From Azotimanducus sp965220185 (GTDB lineage Bacteria; Pseudomonadota; Gammaproteobacteria; Pseudomonadales; Azotimanducaceae): 64,000 bases of DNA. The stretch is taken from contig OZ244807.1 of assembly GCA_965220185.1 (NCBI GenBank), positions 124,001-188,000 on the forward strand. Direction: 5' to 3'. Within the stretch, counting starts at the first letter, position 1, and every line of letters begins with the position of its first letter. The notes under the pieces are model-generated. The model worked only from the letters and a program-made list of their open reading frames with translations. It searched no databases and had not been told where the DNA came from. The position numbers and the translations under genes are program-made. Shown one piece after another: positions 40,872-49,981 of this stretch.

Positions 40872-42113
40872 TGTTCGGGCTCAGATACATTCCGGAACTT
40901 TCCTCCCCGAGGAATTAGGCTCATGAGCTGACCGAAGGGGGAGGGGCGCCGGGCCATGAACGCAGGGAGCCGGAGGCGACCGGAGTTCATGGCCCGGCGG
41001 CGCGGCGCACGGCGCCACGCCGCCGGCTCAGGCATGCTTGTTTTATCCAACAAACCAAGGAGCCTGAACATGCAACTGTTGCACGCCTGCCCCCCGTCCT
41101 GCAAGCGCCCGCCCGTGGACGACACCGAATCCGAGGCCGCCCTGGCGCGACGCCGCGCGCTCCGGCTGGTCGACACCATGGTCGCCGGCGGCATGCGCCG
41201 CGGCGACGCCCTGGAGGCCATCGGCCTCGCCAGCAGCACCTACTACGACTGGCGGCGCGCCTTCCGCGACGGCGGCCTCAAGGCCCTCGCGCCGAAGAGC
41301 ACCCGCCCGCGAAGCGTCCGCCGCCGGCGCTGGACAGACGCCGACGACCGCGCCGTGCTCGAACTGCGGGCCGAACACCCCTACATGGGCAAGGCCCGGC
41401 TCAAGGCCATGCTCGACCGCCGCGGCGTCGGCCTGTCGGTCTCCACCGTCGGGCGCATCCTCGCCAAGGCCGTCGCCGACGGCCGCATCAGGCCCGCGGC
41501 CTTCTGCGAGGGCCGCGCAAGGCCGAAGCGGCGCCGCGACTTCGACGGCGCCTGGGCGCGGCGCTGGACCTACGGCGACAGGGCCAAGGCCCCCGGCCAG
41601 ATGATCCAGGTCGACCACATGACCTACAGCCGCGACGGCCAGTCCCTCAAGGAGTTCCGCGCCGTCTGCCCGGTCTCCAGGTTCGCCGCCTCCCGCGTCT
41701 TCTCCCGCGCCACCGCCGGCAACGCCAGGCGCTTCCTCCACGCCATGGCCGACGCCATGCCGTTCCCCGTCCAATCCATCCAGGTCGACGGCGGCTCCGA
41801 GTTCATGGCCGACTTCGAGCGCGCCTGCGAGGCGCTCGACATCCCCCTCCACGTCCTGCCGCCGCGCCGCCCGCAGTGGAACGGCTGCGTCGAGCGCGCC
41901 AACCGCTCCGCCCGCATCGAGTTCTGGAACCGGTACGACGGCCCGCTCACCGTCGCCGACGTCGCCCCAAGGCTCGCCGGGCACGAGTTCTTCCACAACT
42001 ACCAGCGCCCACACACCGCGCTGGACTGCCGAACGCCCAACGAGTATCTTGTCCACCTTGAAAACATGTCCGAACCGACAGCCGAAAATTCCGAAATGTC
42101 CTGAGCCCCTACA
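40872..42113 (+). mobile_element. IS481-family insertion sequence, copy 2
   Basis: 1242 bp, same length, ends and gene as copy 1. Target repeat CGTTC at 40867-40871 and 42114-42118. Nearly identical to copy 1, with at least one base difference. Confidence 0.9.
41070..42104 (+). CDS. IS481-family transposase (copy 2)
   Basis: 344 residues with the same protein sequence as copy 1: two helix-turn-helix parts, then the DDE core (Asp in MIQVDHMTY and IQVDGGSEFM, Glu in CVERANRSARIEFW). AAGGAG 7 bp upstream of the ATG. Identity of the two proteins indicates recent transposition and a probably active source element. Confidence 0.92.
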   Translation: MQLLHACPPSCKRPPVDDTESEAALARRRALRLVDTMVAGGMRRGDALEAIGLASSTYYDWRRAFRDGGLKALAPKSTRPRSVRRRRWTDADDRAVLELRAEHPYMGKARLKAMLDRRGVGLSVSTVGRILAKAVADGRIRPAAFCEGRARPKRRRDFDGAWARRWTYGDRAKAPGQMIQVDHMTYSRDGQSLKEFRAVCPVSRFAASRVFSRATAGNARRFLHAMADAMPFPVQSIQVDGGSEFMADFERACEALDIPLHVLPPRRPQWNGCVERANRSARIEFWNRYDGPLTVADVAPRLAGHEFFHNYQRPHTALDCRTPNEYLVHLENMSEPTAENSEMS

Positions 42114-42193
42114 CGTTCTTGCATATTTCCGGGAGCCAGAGTACCGTCGAAATCGTAAGCAATTGCCGCGGTGGGTTTGTTTTTACCAGCCAT

Positions 42194-42557
42194 TTCAAGT
42201 CCTATCTGAAAAGAGGCTCTGATCGCAAACTGCATGGAGTTCATGCGATGAGTTCGGCAGTTTCTGCCAAATATCACGATGACCGCTAATGTACGTCGAT
42301 CACGGCCAAAGATTGTGGTGCTGAATCAAAATATTTCAAGGCGGCGTAGAGATTGAAGGCTTCTTTTGTTGCTTTGGGATAAACGTAATTGTTCGTTCTG
42401 TTTATCTACATATCGACTCTTGTCAGCGATTCGGTTCAACACGCTTCCAAAACATCCAAAATCGTGCCTTTGCTACTTCAATATCGGAATCCGTGAGGGG
42501 CGCCAAATTCCGTTATAATTAAGGCAATTATCGGTCTGAAGACGAGGTGATGAAAAC
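42194..42557. other. Intergenic region between HAD gene and DUF6338 gene
   Basis: 364 bp without a recognisable gene. TATAAT at 42514-42519 is a plausible -10 for the downstream gene; ATAATT and AATTAT around it form a short inverted repeat (42515-42531), a possible operator. No clear -35 seen. Confidence 0.4.
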
Positions 42558-43166
42558 ATGACAGAAACACTCATCGAGGCATTGATGGTTCTAGTGCCGG
42601 GGTTCGTCTCCGCTGGTGTGTACTTTGGATTGACGTCGCACCCTAAGCCGAGTATGTTCGAGCGGATTGTCCAAGCCATTGTGTTCACTGTAGTTGTTTG
42701 GGCAGTGGCCGCAGCACTTGGCCTCAAGGTTGATTTCGATCGTAGATCCGGCGAATTTGGGGCAGCGATCCTCTTAGGAATTGCGATACTCGTTGGCTTT
42801 GTGGCTGCCGTGGTCGTTAACACGGACTATTTGCACAGATTCCTTCGGTCGATTCGCGTCACCAAGGAAAACTCGCACCCCACCGAGTGGTATTCGTCAT
42901 TCTATAGTCGAGTTGGCGATGAGTTTGTAGTGTTGCATCTCGCCGACGGACGCCGCCTATACGGATGGCCCGCCGAGTGGCCGACGGACCCAGAGCGAGG
43001 GCACTTTAGAATTGAAGATGGAGAATGGTTGTCGGAGGATGCGAATGCAAGTAATGGGGCGCACAGGGCGGCCAAGTTCATATTGGTTCGGGTGGATGAT
43101 GTTTCGATGGTAGAATTTGTGCCACCGCAGACGGCAGGTGAAACCAATGGTAATGCAAGCAACTAG
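42558..43166 (+). CDS. DUF6338-family membrane protein
   Basis: 202 residues. Three hydrophobic segments: LIEALMVLVPGFVSAGVYFG, IVQAIVFTVVVWAVAAALGL and AAILLGIAILVGFVAAVVVN. A C-terminal domain follows with TEWYSSFYSRVGDEFVVLHL, ADGRRLYGWPAEWPTDPERG and HFRIEDGEWL, the signature of DUF6338. GAGGTGATG precedes the start. The distribution of this family in accessory islands suggests a defence or stress role, but no function is established to my knowledge. A small proline-rich gene overlaps its end. Confidence 0.8.
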   Translation: MTETLIEALMVLVPGFVSAGVYFGLTSHPKPSMFERIVQAIVFTVVVWAVAAALGLKVDFDRRSGEFGAAILLGIAILVGFVAAVVVNTDYLHRFLRSIRVTKENSHPTEWYSSFYSRVGDEFVVLHLADGRRLYGWPAEWPTDPERGHFRIEDGEWLSEDANASNGAHRAAKFILVRVDDVSMVEFVPPQTAGETNGNASN

Positions 43167-43323
43167 GCCTCCAAGTCGGCAAGAATCGGAGGGTCTGCTA
43201 AAAGACGGGATCCCACCGGGAAGAATGCCAGCGGACAGGCCTCCGCCTCCTTCTCCACCGCCGCGGCCTTCAACGAGCGAGCCGAACAGGCAATCACATC
43301 CGCCTAAAACCAATCGGCGGTGA
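43147..43323 (+). CDS. Small proline-rich protein overlapping the DUF6338 gene
   Basis: 58 residues from MVMQATRPPSRQESEGLLKD, with AGGTGA shortly upstream and the start 20 bp before the DUF6338 stop. The body PADRPPPPSPPPRPSTS is a proline-rich, intrinsically disordered tail. Position and coupling support a real gene; function unknown. Confidence 0.5.
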   Translation: MVMQATRPPSRQESEGLLKDGIPPGRMPADRPPPPSPPPRPSTSEPNRQSHPPKTNRR

Positions 43324-43687
43324 GCCGTCTCTGACTAGCCGATGCTCGTGCCCACCTAGAGCGTGCGCCGTCCCCAAACAAGCCGTAATGCCGGATCATC
43401 GCAAAAACCTTAGGGCAGGGGAATGCTCACCACGCCAAAAAGTATATTCAATACAGCACGGTCGCCCTTGAATACCACTGCACTCTGGTGCCCACGCTGC
43501 GGTCGCTAAGCGCCCTTCGCGTGGGCGGATCGCTGGCTCATCCCTGAAAGAGATCAGCCAGTCCCTCCAAGGCTGCCGGAGTCTCACATGTGTTTGAACT
43601 AGGACAGTTCTGATTTCCCGACGATGTGGCACGAGAAAATCGGCGCACAGGTTGCGTACAAAAATGCACGCAGCTATCCTGCCTAGC
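43324..43687. other. Intergenic region upstream of second hicAB
   Basis: 364 bp without a recognisable gene. Contains a stem GCCCACGC/GCGTGGGC separated by 21 bp near 43490-43530. No clear promoter for hicA was found by eye. Confidence 0.35.
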
Positions 43688-43900
43688 ATGAACGGTAGGC
43701 AGTTTATTGTGCGAGTCCGAAAGTGGGCAAAGAACCGAGGAATAGAAGTGCGCTTTGTCGCATCTGAAGGGCCGGGTTCACATGGAACGCTTTATGTGGG
43801 CAGCCACAAAACCACTGTGAAAGACCGCAAGAAGGAGATCGGCAAAGGTCTTCTCAAGAAAATGCTCGCCGATCTTGAAATCGAAGCCCATGAACTCTGA
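43688..43900 (+). CDS. hicA: HicA-family toxin (second locus)
   Basis: 70 residues from MNGRQFIVRVRKWAKNRGIE. HicA motifs VRFVASEGPGSHGTLYVGSH with the catalytic His in GSHGTL, then KTTVKDRKKEIGKGLLKKML. The longer N-terminal open frame is not typical of HicA. hicA precedes hicB by 13 bp, the order opposite to the first locus. Expected to cleave mRNA. Confidence 0.88.
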   Translation: MNGRQFIVRVRKWAKNRGIEVRFVASEGPGSHGTLYVGSHKTTVKDRKKEIGKGLLKKMLADLEIEAHEL

Positions 43901-43913
43901 AGGAAACGCTGTC

Positions 43914-44351
43914 ATGTCAGATTCCCACATATATCCCGCCCACATCGAGCGCGACGAAGACGGCCGATACGTCGTCACATTTTCTGATTTCGGGTGGGGT
44001 GCCACGGACGGAGCGTGCCTTGAGGAGGCACTCGCCGAGGCTCAGGATCTACTCAGGGAACTCATTGCCGCGACTATGCGGGAAGGCCGAGACTTGCCCA
44101 AGCCATCGAAAGTGCGTGCAGATCAATATCCAATCGTGCCACCACTTCCAATTGCCTTGAAAGCGGCGTTGTACCTCGCCTTCAAGGAGCAAGGCGTGTC
44201 TCAACGGCAGTTCGCGCGCAACCTCAATATCGCTGAAGGCGAAGTGCGGCGAATGCTGAACCCGGATCATGGCACCAAAGCCGCAGCGATAGATAGTGTC
44301 CTCCGAAGCTTGGGCAAACTCTGCTCGGTGTCGGTTCAGGAAGCGGCCTAA
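43914..44351 (+). CDS. hicB: HicB-family antitoxin with C-terminal HTH (second locus)
   Basis: 145 residues from MSDSHIYPAHIERDEDGRYV, with AAGGAA 10 bp upstream. N-terminal HicB fold VVTFSDFGWGATDGACLEEA and LAEAQDLLRELI. The C-terminus LAFKEQGVSQRQFARNLNIA is an Xre-type helix-turn-helix (EGEVRRMLNPDHGTKAAAI), unlike the ribbon-helix-helix end of the first hicB, so the two loci have independent origin. Confidence 0.9.
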   Translation: MSDSHIYPAHIERDEDGRYVVTFSDFGWGATDGACLEEALAEAQDLLRELIAATMREGRDLPKPSKVRADQYPIVPPLPIALKAALYLAFKEQGVSQRQFARNLNIAEGEVRRMLNPDHGTKAAAIDSVLRSLGKLCSVSVQEAA

Positions 44352-44497
44352 CGCTGGCAACAAACTCCGCTGGACATGATTGAAGTCCGTAGCTGCATGG
44401 ATAACGATTTACTCAAGAACTGTTAGTTAGAGACCTCGACACTTGACGGTTCGCTTAGATTGCAGTTACATCACTACATGCCTTGCAGCCACCAATC

Positions 44498-44568
44498 ATG
44501 AGCATAACAACGTTCACAAGTCGTGAAATTAACCAAGACATCGCACGTGCGAAGAAGTTATCGAAGCT
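44498..44568 (+). pseudogene. Phd/YefM-type antitoxin, N-terminal fragment
   Basis: ATG at 44498 reads MSITTFTSREINQDIARAKK, the conserved first helices of Phd/YefM antitoxins (T-S-R-E-x-N-Q-D). It ends after KLSKL, where the AGTGTCCTGTG sequence of the 5751 MITE family begins. The remainder of the antitoxin is missing. Confidence 0.7.
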
Positions 44569-44595
44569 AGTGTCCTGTGTCATAAATAAGTGTGG
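44569..44595. mobile_element. Single terminal repeat of the 5751-6027 MITE family
   Basis: 27 bp identical to the left end of the MITE at 5751. No second end nearby; probably a scar left after deletion of an element and the neighbouring antitoxin sequence. Confidence 0.75.
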
Positions 44596-44623
44596 TTCAG
44601 AGTGCAGTTCCTGATCTGTCCTT

Positions 44624-44813
44624 ATGTTCATTTTGGACACCAACGTGATCTCAGAGTTGCGCCAGGCTGCATGTGCCAAATCCGCGACCAGACCGGGATG
44701 CGCTCATTGCCGCGACGGCCATCGTCCACGGAATGACGATTGTGACCCGAAATCTCGTGGGTTTTGAGTTGACTGGCGCATCCGTATTGGATCCTTGGGG
44801 AACACGCCGATAG
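44624..44813 (+). pseudogene. VapC-like PIN toxin with internal deletion
   Basis: Starts MFILDTNVISELRQA (PIN N-terminus, first Asp). After about 15 codons it jumps, in another frame, to RDALIAATAIVHGMTIVTRN, LVGFELTGASVLDPWGTRR, a typical PIN C-terminal half. About 70 residues of the centre are missing. Together with the Phd fragment 55 bp upstream it is the wreck of one toxin-antitoxin locus. Confidence 0.75.
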
Positions 44814-44847
44814 GAGCTTGCCCCGCAATGTCGGGCGACGCTCTTGC

Positions 44848-45027
44848 TCACACTTTGATGACTTCTTCTTCGCACAAGAAATGGAGATGAATGACCTTTG
44901 GCCGAGGCATGCTCTCGTCAAAGTAACACTCAACGGCCTCCCTGATATTTCTCCGTATCTCTTGTCGGGAATCCCCTTGCGTGTGGATACCATATCCAAG
45001 CGCACTGGCCGCCGCGTCTTCTATCAA
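44848..45027 (-). pseudogene. HicB-like antitoxin fragment, with HicA-like stub
   Basis: Read on the minus strand from about TTG 45027: IEDAAASALGYGIHTQGDSR, EIRRNIREAVECYFDESMPR, VIHLHFLCEEEVIKV and TGA (44848). This is the short HicB-type sequence (ALGYxIxTxGDSxxEIRxNV). The usual first 15 residues are in another frame. Downstream on the minus strand, PTLRGKLLSA (about 44812-44841) looks like the start of the cognate HicA, cut at the border of the VapC wreck. Confidence 0.6.
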
Positions 45028-45099
45028 CCCGCGTAGCCACCCTATGATAGGATTGGACGCTCAAAAGCCATACGATACCGTCTAGCTGTCACCTGAGTC

Positions 45100-45363
45100 A
45101 TGGCGAAGCAATCAATAGAAAGCGACAATCCAGAGCCATCCGATAGCTGTGATTGGCGCTTGCTGCTCGAAACTCCTGATGAGTTCGCCAAGAGAATCGA
45201 TGAGGAATATATCGTCGACGAAGAAACGGGTGACATTCTCGGGCGAAGGCTGACGCCTTACGAACAAGACCTGCTGGCGGGATACGACTGGTACAAAATG
45301 GCCAAGGAAGAACCCTATGATGACTTCTTCCTTGAGGATCCTACGAAGTCGCTTGGCCGTTAA
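45100..45363 (+). CDS. Small acidic protein, putative partner of the large PIN protein
   Basis: 87 residues, MAKQSIESDNPEPSDSCDWR, with LLLETPDEFAKRIDEEYIVD and ETGDILGRRLTPYEQDLLAG; strongly acidic, no family recognised. It lies 48 bp before the large PIN gene, the position expected for an antitoxin. The small gene next to the other large PIN protein (2158) is unrelated in sequence and placed downstream instead. Confidence 0.55.
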   Translation: MAKQSIESDNPEPSDSCDWRLLLETPDEFAKRIDEEYIVDEETGDILGRRLTPYEQDLLAGYDWYKMAKEEPYDDFFLEDPTKSLGR

Positions 45364-45411
45364 GGCGGGTTTCGCCTGATCGCCTGAGCAAATCCCCACA
45401 GGACTCATTCG

Positions 45412-46317
45412 GTGCTTGCTGAAAGGGGATTTGCAGTTGATACGAACCTATTTGTATTTCCTGCGGCAAGGCGCTTGCTGCACGGCTTTGCGTTGGAAAC
45501 AGGCAACGAAATTTTCATTCTCCCTGAGGTAGAGGCCGAAGTCACACATGGAAAGCACCTGCGCGACGCCGAGGTGCAGCGCTGGTGCCGACGCACGGGG
45601 CGATCTTATAATCAGATAGTGGACAGAGGCTCAGACCACATCATCTCGGCTGTCGATAAATCCAGCTTGGAATGGTACAAACAAGAAACTTCGCGGCCAG
45701 ATGGAGTGTTTCGACATGTGGAGTTGAAAGCCGGACAAGAGCAGGACGTGAGTCTTATCGCACGTACATTGCCCAAGCGCATTTTCAGGCATGGCGTGGC
45801 GGGAGACCCGCCTCGAGGGGATCCTCTGATTGTCGCTCAGGCAATCTTCCTCGGGGTCGATCTCCTGAGCACAAACAATTTGAACACCATAGACCACGAA
45901 GAGCTAAATAAGTGGCTGCGCTCAAGAGGCTGGAATCGAAACCTAGCGCATACGCCGAGCCAAACCCTAGAAGCTCTATGCAACCATGAAATTGAAAGAG
46001 TGTACACCCAGTTTCTCGCGCATGGGACGAATAGGGTGTTTCCCGACACGCCGCAAAACAGGGCTGAAGTTTTGCGCGGACTGGACGTTCTCGCGAATGC
46101 GGGGTTCGGCAGACGGGATTACGATGTCCCCAGCGGCGATGCGTTCAAGAGCATGGTGTACCGTCTGCATGCCCAGCTTGAGGTCGATCAAGATTTCCAA
46201 AGGAACTTTGAGAACGCCATCAATTCGCCCCACAGGGCGACAGCCATTGACACTGAGCTGCGCCTCAATCGACTCATCAACCTCGCTATCGAGAATGCAG
46301 AACAGGCGCATGGATGA
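45412..46317 (+). CDS. Large PIN-like domain protein
   Basis: 301 residues from GTG (MLAERGFAVDTNLFVFPAAR). PIN elements: VDTN, EIFILPEVEAEVTHGKHLRD with a Glu, and GDPLIVAQAIFLGVDLLSTN with the distal Asp. The second half (HTPSQTLEALCNHEIERVYT, onward) is helical and unrecognised. Same family as the protein at 1247-2098. Predicted metal-dependent nuclease, probably a toxin or RNA-processing defence effector. Confidence 0.65.
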   Translation: MLAERGFAVDTNLFVFPAARRLLHGFALETGNEIFILPEVEAEVTHGKHLRDAEVQRWCRRTGRSYNQIVDRGSDHIISAVDKSSLEWYKQETSRPDGVFRHVELKAGQEQDVSLIARTLPKRIFRHGVAGDPPRGDPLIVAQAIFLGVDLLSTNNLNTIDHEELNKWLRSRGWNRNLAHTPSQTLEALCNHEIERVYTQFLAHGTNRVFPDTPQNRAEVLRGLDVLANAGFGRRDYDVPSGDAFKSMVYRLHAQLEVDQDFQRNFENAINSPHRATAIDTELRLNRLINLAIENAEQAHG

Positions 46318-46595
46318 CACGGGTTGTGATGAACACACCTTTTATGCGGGGGGTGTCTGAACATCCACAGGCTTCTGTTCTTTCCGGTCCATATGTGCCA
46401 CATGTGGGGCGAAGGCACCTCCCGGCACCCGAGCGCCGCTTCAGAGAGTAAACTTCATCCACCCCCCAGTCCGGCTACAGCACACCCATAACCCCAACCT
46501 ATCACAGCGCAAACAAATATCTATTTGACCAAGCTCTGCAAATGCAGGAATATACTCCGTCCCAATTTTGAAGATTCGATCCGAGGAGTGTCGCG

Positions 46596-48800
46596 ATGAC
46601 TCAACAAACCGATGCAGCCAAGTGCCCGGTGATGCAAGAAGGCCCCGGCCTGCAATTTGCTGGCAGCACGGCAAACCAACGCTGGTGGCCCAACCAGCTC
46701 AATCTGAGAGCCTTGCATCAGAATTCCGCCTTGTCGGATCCCATGCACGAAGGCTTCAACTACGCGGAAGCATTCAAGACGCTCGACCTTGACGCCGTGA
46801 TCGAAGACCTGCACAAGGTCATGACCGACTCGAAGGACTGGTGGCCAGCGGACTACGGTCACTATGGCCCTCTGTTCATTCGCATGGCGTGGCACAGCGC
46901 TGGCACCTATCGCGTGGCCGATGGTCGCGGCGGCGGCGCATCCGGCACGCAGCGCTTCGCACCACTCAATAGCTGGCCCGATAACGGCAACCTGGATAAG
47001 GCACGCCGCCTGCTCTGGCCTGTCAAGCAAAAGTATGGCCGCAAGCTCTCCTGGGCAGACCTCATGATTCTCGCAGGCAATGTCGCCCTGGAGTCCATGG
47101 GCTTCAAGACCTACGGATTCTCCGGCGGGCGCGAAGATGTCTGGGAACCCGAAGAAGACATTTACTGGGGTCAGGAAACCGAATGGCTCGGCGACGAGCG
47201 CTACACAGGAGACCGGGTGCTAGAGACGCCTTTGGGCGCGGTTCAGATGGGTCTGATCTATGTGAACCCGCAAGGGCCGAATGCCAAGCCTGATCCGGTG
47301 GCTTCCGGGCGCGACATTCGCGAAACCTTTGGCCGCATGGCCATGAACGATGAGGAAACCGTCGCGCTCGTCGCTGGTGGACACGCCTTCGGCAAAGCGC
47401 ACGGCGCAGCCGATGCAGACAAGTATGTTGGCCCGGAACCCGAAGGCGCAAGCCTTGAGGAACAAGGCTTTGGCTGGAAGAATAGCTTTGGCTGCGGCAA
47501 GAGCACGGATGCGATCACGAGCGGCATTGAGGGCGCTTGGACTGAAACCCCCATCACTTGGGATAACAACTATTTGGAGCTCCTTTTCAAGTACGACTGG
47601 GAAGTGATCACGGGTCCGGGCGGCGCTTATCAATGGCGACCGAAGAACCCGGAAGCGGCTGGCACCGTGCCCGATGCGAAAAGCGGTGAAAAGTGCCACG
47701 CCCCCATGATGACGACAGCGGACATGGCGCTTCGCATGGATCCAATCTACGAGCCAATCGCGCGGCGCTTCCTGGAGAACCCGGACGAGCTTAACGAAGC
47801 CTTCGCCAAGGCGTGGTACAAGCTCACGCACCGCGACATGGGTCCGATCACCCGCTATGTCGGCAAGCTGGTGCCGCAGGAGCCTTTAATCTGGCAGGAC
47901 CCAGTGCCCGCAGTTGACCATGACCTTGTCGACGATGCGGATGTCAAAGGCTTGAAGGCGAGCCTTCTCGAATCAGGTCTTTCCATCTCGCAACTCGTCA
48001 CCACCGCGTGGGCTTCGGCATCGACTTTCCGCGGTTCGGACAAGCGCGGCGGTGCCAATGGCGCACGCATTCGCCTTGCGCCGATGAAGGATTGGGAGGT
48101 GAATCAGCCTGCGGAGCTTGCCAAGGCGCTTGCCGCTCTGGAGAAAGTGCAATCAGATTTCAACAATGCGCAATCCGGCAACAAGCGCATCTCGCTCGCG
48201 GATGTGATCGTGCTCGGCGGCTGCGCGGCGGTCGAGGCAGCTGCCAAGAAGGCTGGTCACGATGTCGCCATTCCTTTCGTGCCGGGACGAACTGACGCCA
48301 CCGAAGAGTGGACCGAAGTGGACTCGGTTGCCCATCTCGAGATCACCGCCGATGGCTTCCGCAACTACATCCACGAAAGCCACAAGCGACCAGCGGAAGA
48401 ACTGCTCGTTGACCGAGCGCAGCTACTCACGCTGACCGCGCCGGAAATGACAGTGCTCGTCGGCGGCTTGCGCGTTCTTGGCGCGAATCACGGCGCATCG
48501 AAGCACGGCGTGCTCACCGAGCGAACCGAGGCGCTCAGCAACGACTTCTTCGTCAATCTTCTGGACATGAGCACACGCTGGCAGAAGTCGTCCGCTGATG
48601 AATCAGTGTTCGAAGGAACGGCCGCAAGCGGCGCAGTCAAGTGGACCGCCACCGCAGTCGATCTCGTGTTTGGCTCGAACTCGCAGCTGCGGGCGCTCGC
48701 CGAGGTCTACGCCTGCGACGATGCGGGGCAGACCTTTGCCCAAGACTTTGCGGCGGCATGGAACAAGGTGATGAATCTCGATCGCTTCGATGTGAGCTAA
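46596..48800 (+). CDS. katG: Catalase-peroxidase
   Basis: 734 residues. The duplicated peroxidase fold is complete: distal catalytic site LFIRMAWHSAGTYRVADGRG (Arg, Trp, His), the proximal region VALVAGGHAFGKAHGAADAD with the heme-ligand His, QMGLIYVNPQGPN with the Met-Tyr-Trp adduct Tyr, and the second half LVTTAWASASTFRGSDKRGG. Decomposes hydrogen peroxide and acts as a peroxidase. Ribosome-binding site GAGGAG precedes the ATG. Cytoplasmic (no signal peptide). Confidence 0.98.
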   Translation: MTQQTDAAKCPVMQEGPGLQFAGSTANQRWWPNQLNLRALHQNSALSDPMHEGFNYAEAFKTLDLDAVIEDLHKVMTDSKDWWPADYGHYGPLFIRMAWHSAGTYRVADGRGGGASGTQRFAPLNSWPDNGNLDKARRLLWPVKQKYGRKLSWADLMILAGNVALESMGFKTYGFSGGREDVWEPEEDIYWGQETEWLGDERYTGDRVLETPLGAVQMGLIYVNPQGPNAKPDPVASGRDIRETFGRMAMNDEETVALVAGGHAFGKAHGAADADKYVGPEPEGASLEEQGFGWKNSFGCGKSTDAITSGIEGAWTETPITWDNNYLELLFKYDWEVITGPGGAYQWRPKNPEAAGTVPDAKSGEKCHAPMMTTADMALRMDPIYEPIARRFLENPDELNEAFAKAWYKLTHRDMGPITRYVGKLVPQEPLIWQDPVPAVDHDLVDDADVKGLKASLLESGLSISQLVTTAWASASTFRGSDKRGGANGARIRLAPMKDWEVNQPAELAKALAALEKVQSDFNNAQSGNKRISLADVIVLGGCAAVEAAAKKAGHDVAIPFVPGRTDATEEWTEVDSVAHLEITADGFRNYIHESHKRPAEELLVDRAQLLTLTAPEMTVLVGGLRVLGANHGASKHGVLTERTEALSNDFFVNLLDMSTRWQKSSADESVFEGTAASGAVKWTATAVDLVFGSNSQLRALAEVYACDDAGQTFAQDFAAAWNKVMNLDRFDVS

Positions 48801-48841
48801 TTTAGCCATATAGGACATCACCGTAACGCGAAGTCAGACCT

Positions 48842-49981
48842 GTGGCCACACTGACGTTCCTGACGCGCACGATCTTCGACCATGGCGCGAGCGAGCAACT
48901 CGCGAAGGTGCTCGGCGAGCATGGCATCCGCCGCCCTCTGCTCTGCACGGATGCGGGTCTCGTGGCGCTCGGCATGGTCGCTGAACTGGTCGGTCGGCTG
49001 GGCAACGACTGCGCGGCAACGATCTTTGACCAGACACCCGCTAATCCGACGCAGGCGGCAGTGGAAGACGCGGCAAAGCTCTACCGAGAGGCGGACTGCG
49101 ATGGCATCGTTGCCTTCGGCGGCGGCTCGTCCATGGACCTCGCCAAGGGCGTCGCGCTGGCGGTGACGCACGACGGAGACCTGCTCGGATACACGGCAGG
49201 ACTCGGCGGCGTCGCGAAGATCGGACCTGTCGCGCCGCTGATTGCCATCCCAACGACCGCCGGCACGGGCAGTGAGGTGTCGAACGGCTCAGTCATCATC
49301 ATGGAAAACGGCGAAAAACTCATCCTCGTCAGCCCGCACCTCGTTCCCCGCACCGCTATCTGCGACCCCTCGCTCACCATCGGCCTGCCTTCGCTCCTGA
49401 CCGCCGCGACGGGCATGGACGCGATGACGCATTGCATCGAGGCGCTGCTGTCATCGCAGATCAATCCGCCAGCCGAGGCGGTGGCCTGCGACGGCATCGA
49501 GCGGGGCATCCGCGAAGGACATCTCCTAGGCGCCGTGCGTGACGGCAGCGATAAGGATGCGCGTTGGCAGATGATGATGGCCGCCACCGAAGGCGCCATG
49601 GCTTTCAGCAAAGGGCTTGGCGCGGTGCATTCAATGAGCCACGCTTGCGGCGCAGATCAGACCTTAAAGCTCCATCATGGGACGCTCAACGCCGTGATTC
49701 TGCCGACGGTTCTAGACTTCAACCGAAACCACGCCCGCGAAAAATACCCGCGGCTCAATGCGGCGATGGGTCTCGAAGCGAGCGCGGACCCCGCCGAGTT
49801 CATCCGCAATCTCAACGCGGATATGGGCTTGCCAGCCAATCTTGGTGAAATGGGCATCCGCCGCGACAATATTCCCGCCCTTGCCGAGCACGCGATCAAG
49901 GACATTTGCACCTTCACGAACCCCCGCCCCTGTTCTATATCGGACTACGAAGAACTGTTTGAAGTGGCTTTGGGAAGCTAA
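48842..49981 (+). CDS. Iron-containing alcohol dehydrogenase
   Basis: 379 residues from GTG. Fe-ADH motifs: IVAFGGGSSMDLAKGVAL (NAD loop), AIPTTAGTGSEVSNGSVIIM, metal ligands in MDAMTHCIEALLSSQINPPA and AVHSMSHACGADQTLKLHHG. Oxidises a primary or hydroxy-acid alcohol with NAD(P). About 40 bp downstream of katG on the same strand, so possibly co-transcribed. Confidence 0.94.
   Translation: MATLTFLTRTIFDHGASEQLAKVLGEHGIRRPLLCTDAGLVALGMVAELVGRLGNDCAATIFDQTPANPTQAAVEDAAKLYREADCDGIVAFGGGSSMDLAKGVALAVTHDGDLLGYTAGLGGVAKIGPVAPLIAIPTTAGTGSEVSNGSVIIMENGEKLILVSPHLVPRTAICDPSLTIGLPSLLTAATGMDAMTHCIEALLSSQINPPAEAVACDGIERGIREGHLLGAVRDGSDKDARWQMMMAATEGAMAFSKGLGAVHSMSHACGADQTLKLHHGTLNAVILPTVLDFNRNHAREKYPRLNAAMGLEASADPAEFIRNLNADMGLPANLGEMGIRRDNIPALAEHAIKDICTFTNPRPCSISDYEELFEVALGS

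Larger units (their letters stand above)
40110..42193 (-). pseudogene. HAD-superfamily hydrolase interrupted by IS481-family element
   Basis: N-terminal part (42193-42114): MAGKNKPTAAIAYDFDGTLA and PGNMQER, HAD motif I (DFDGT). After the IS (40872-42113) and one CGTTC repeat are removed, the frame continues QFIPDIGMTADAFWEEVSEV, then LGLNLEHYLISSGNEELIYG (motif II region) and ENMMYIGDGETDIPCFRLVK (motif IV GDGxxD) with AVHKPKSPKK. A Cof-like/phosphoserine-phosphatase-type phosphatase of about 270 residues. Clean insertion with duplication, so recent loss. Confidence 0.88.

Noticed and set aside
43396..43689. Minus-strand 98-codon frame upstream of the second hicA
   Set aside because: No ribosome-binding site and no recognisable domain; composition like non-coding DNA.
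44818..45036. Plus-strand 72-codon frame MPRNVGRRSC onward
   Set aside because: The opposite strand encodes a recognisable HicB-like stretch; this frame has no family features.
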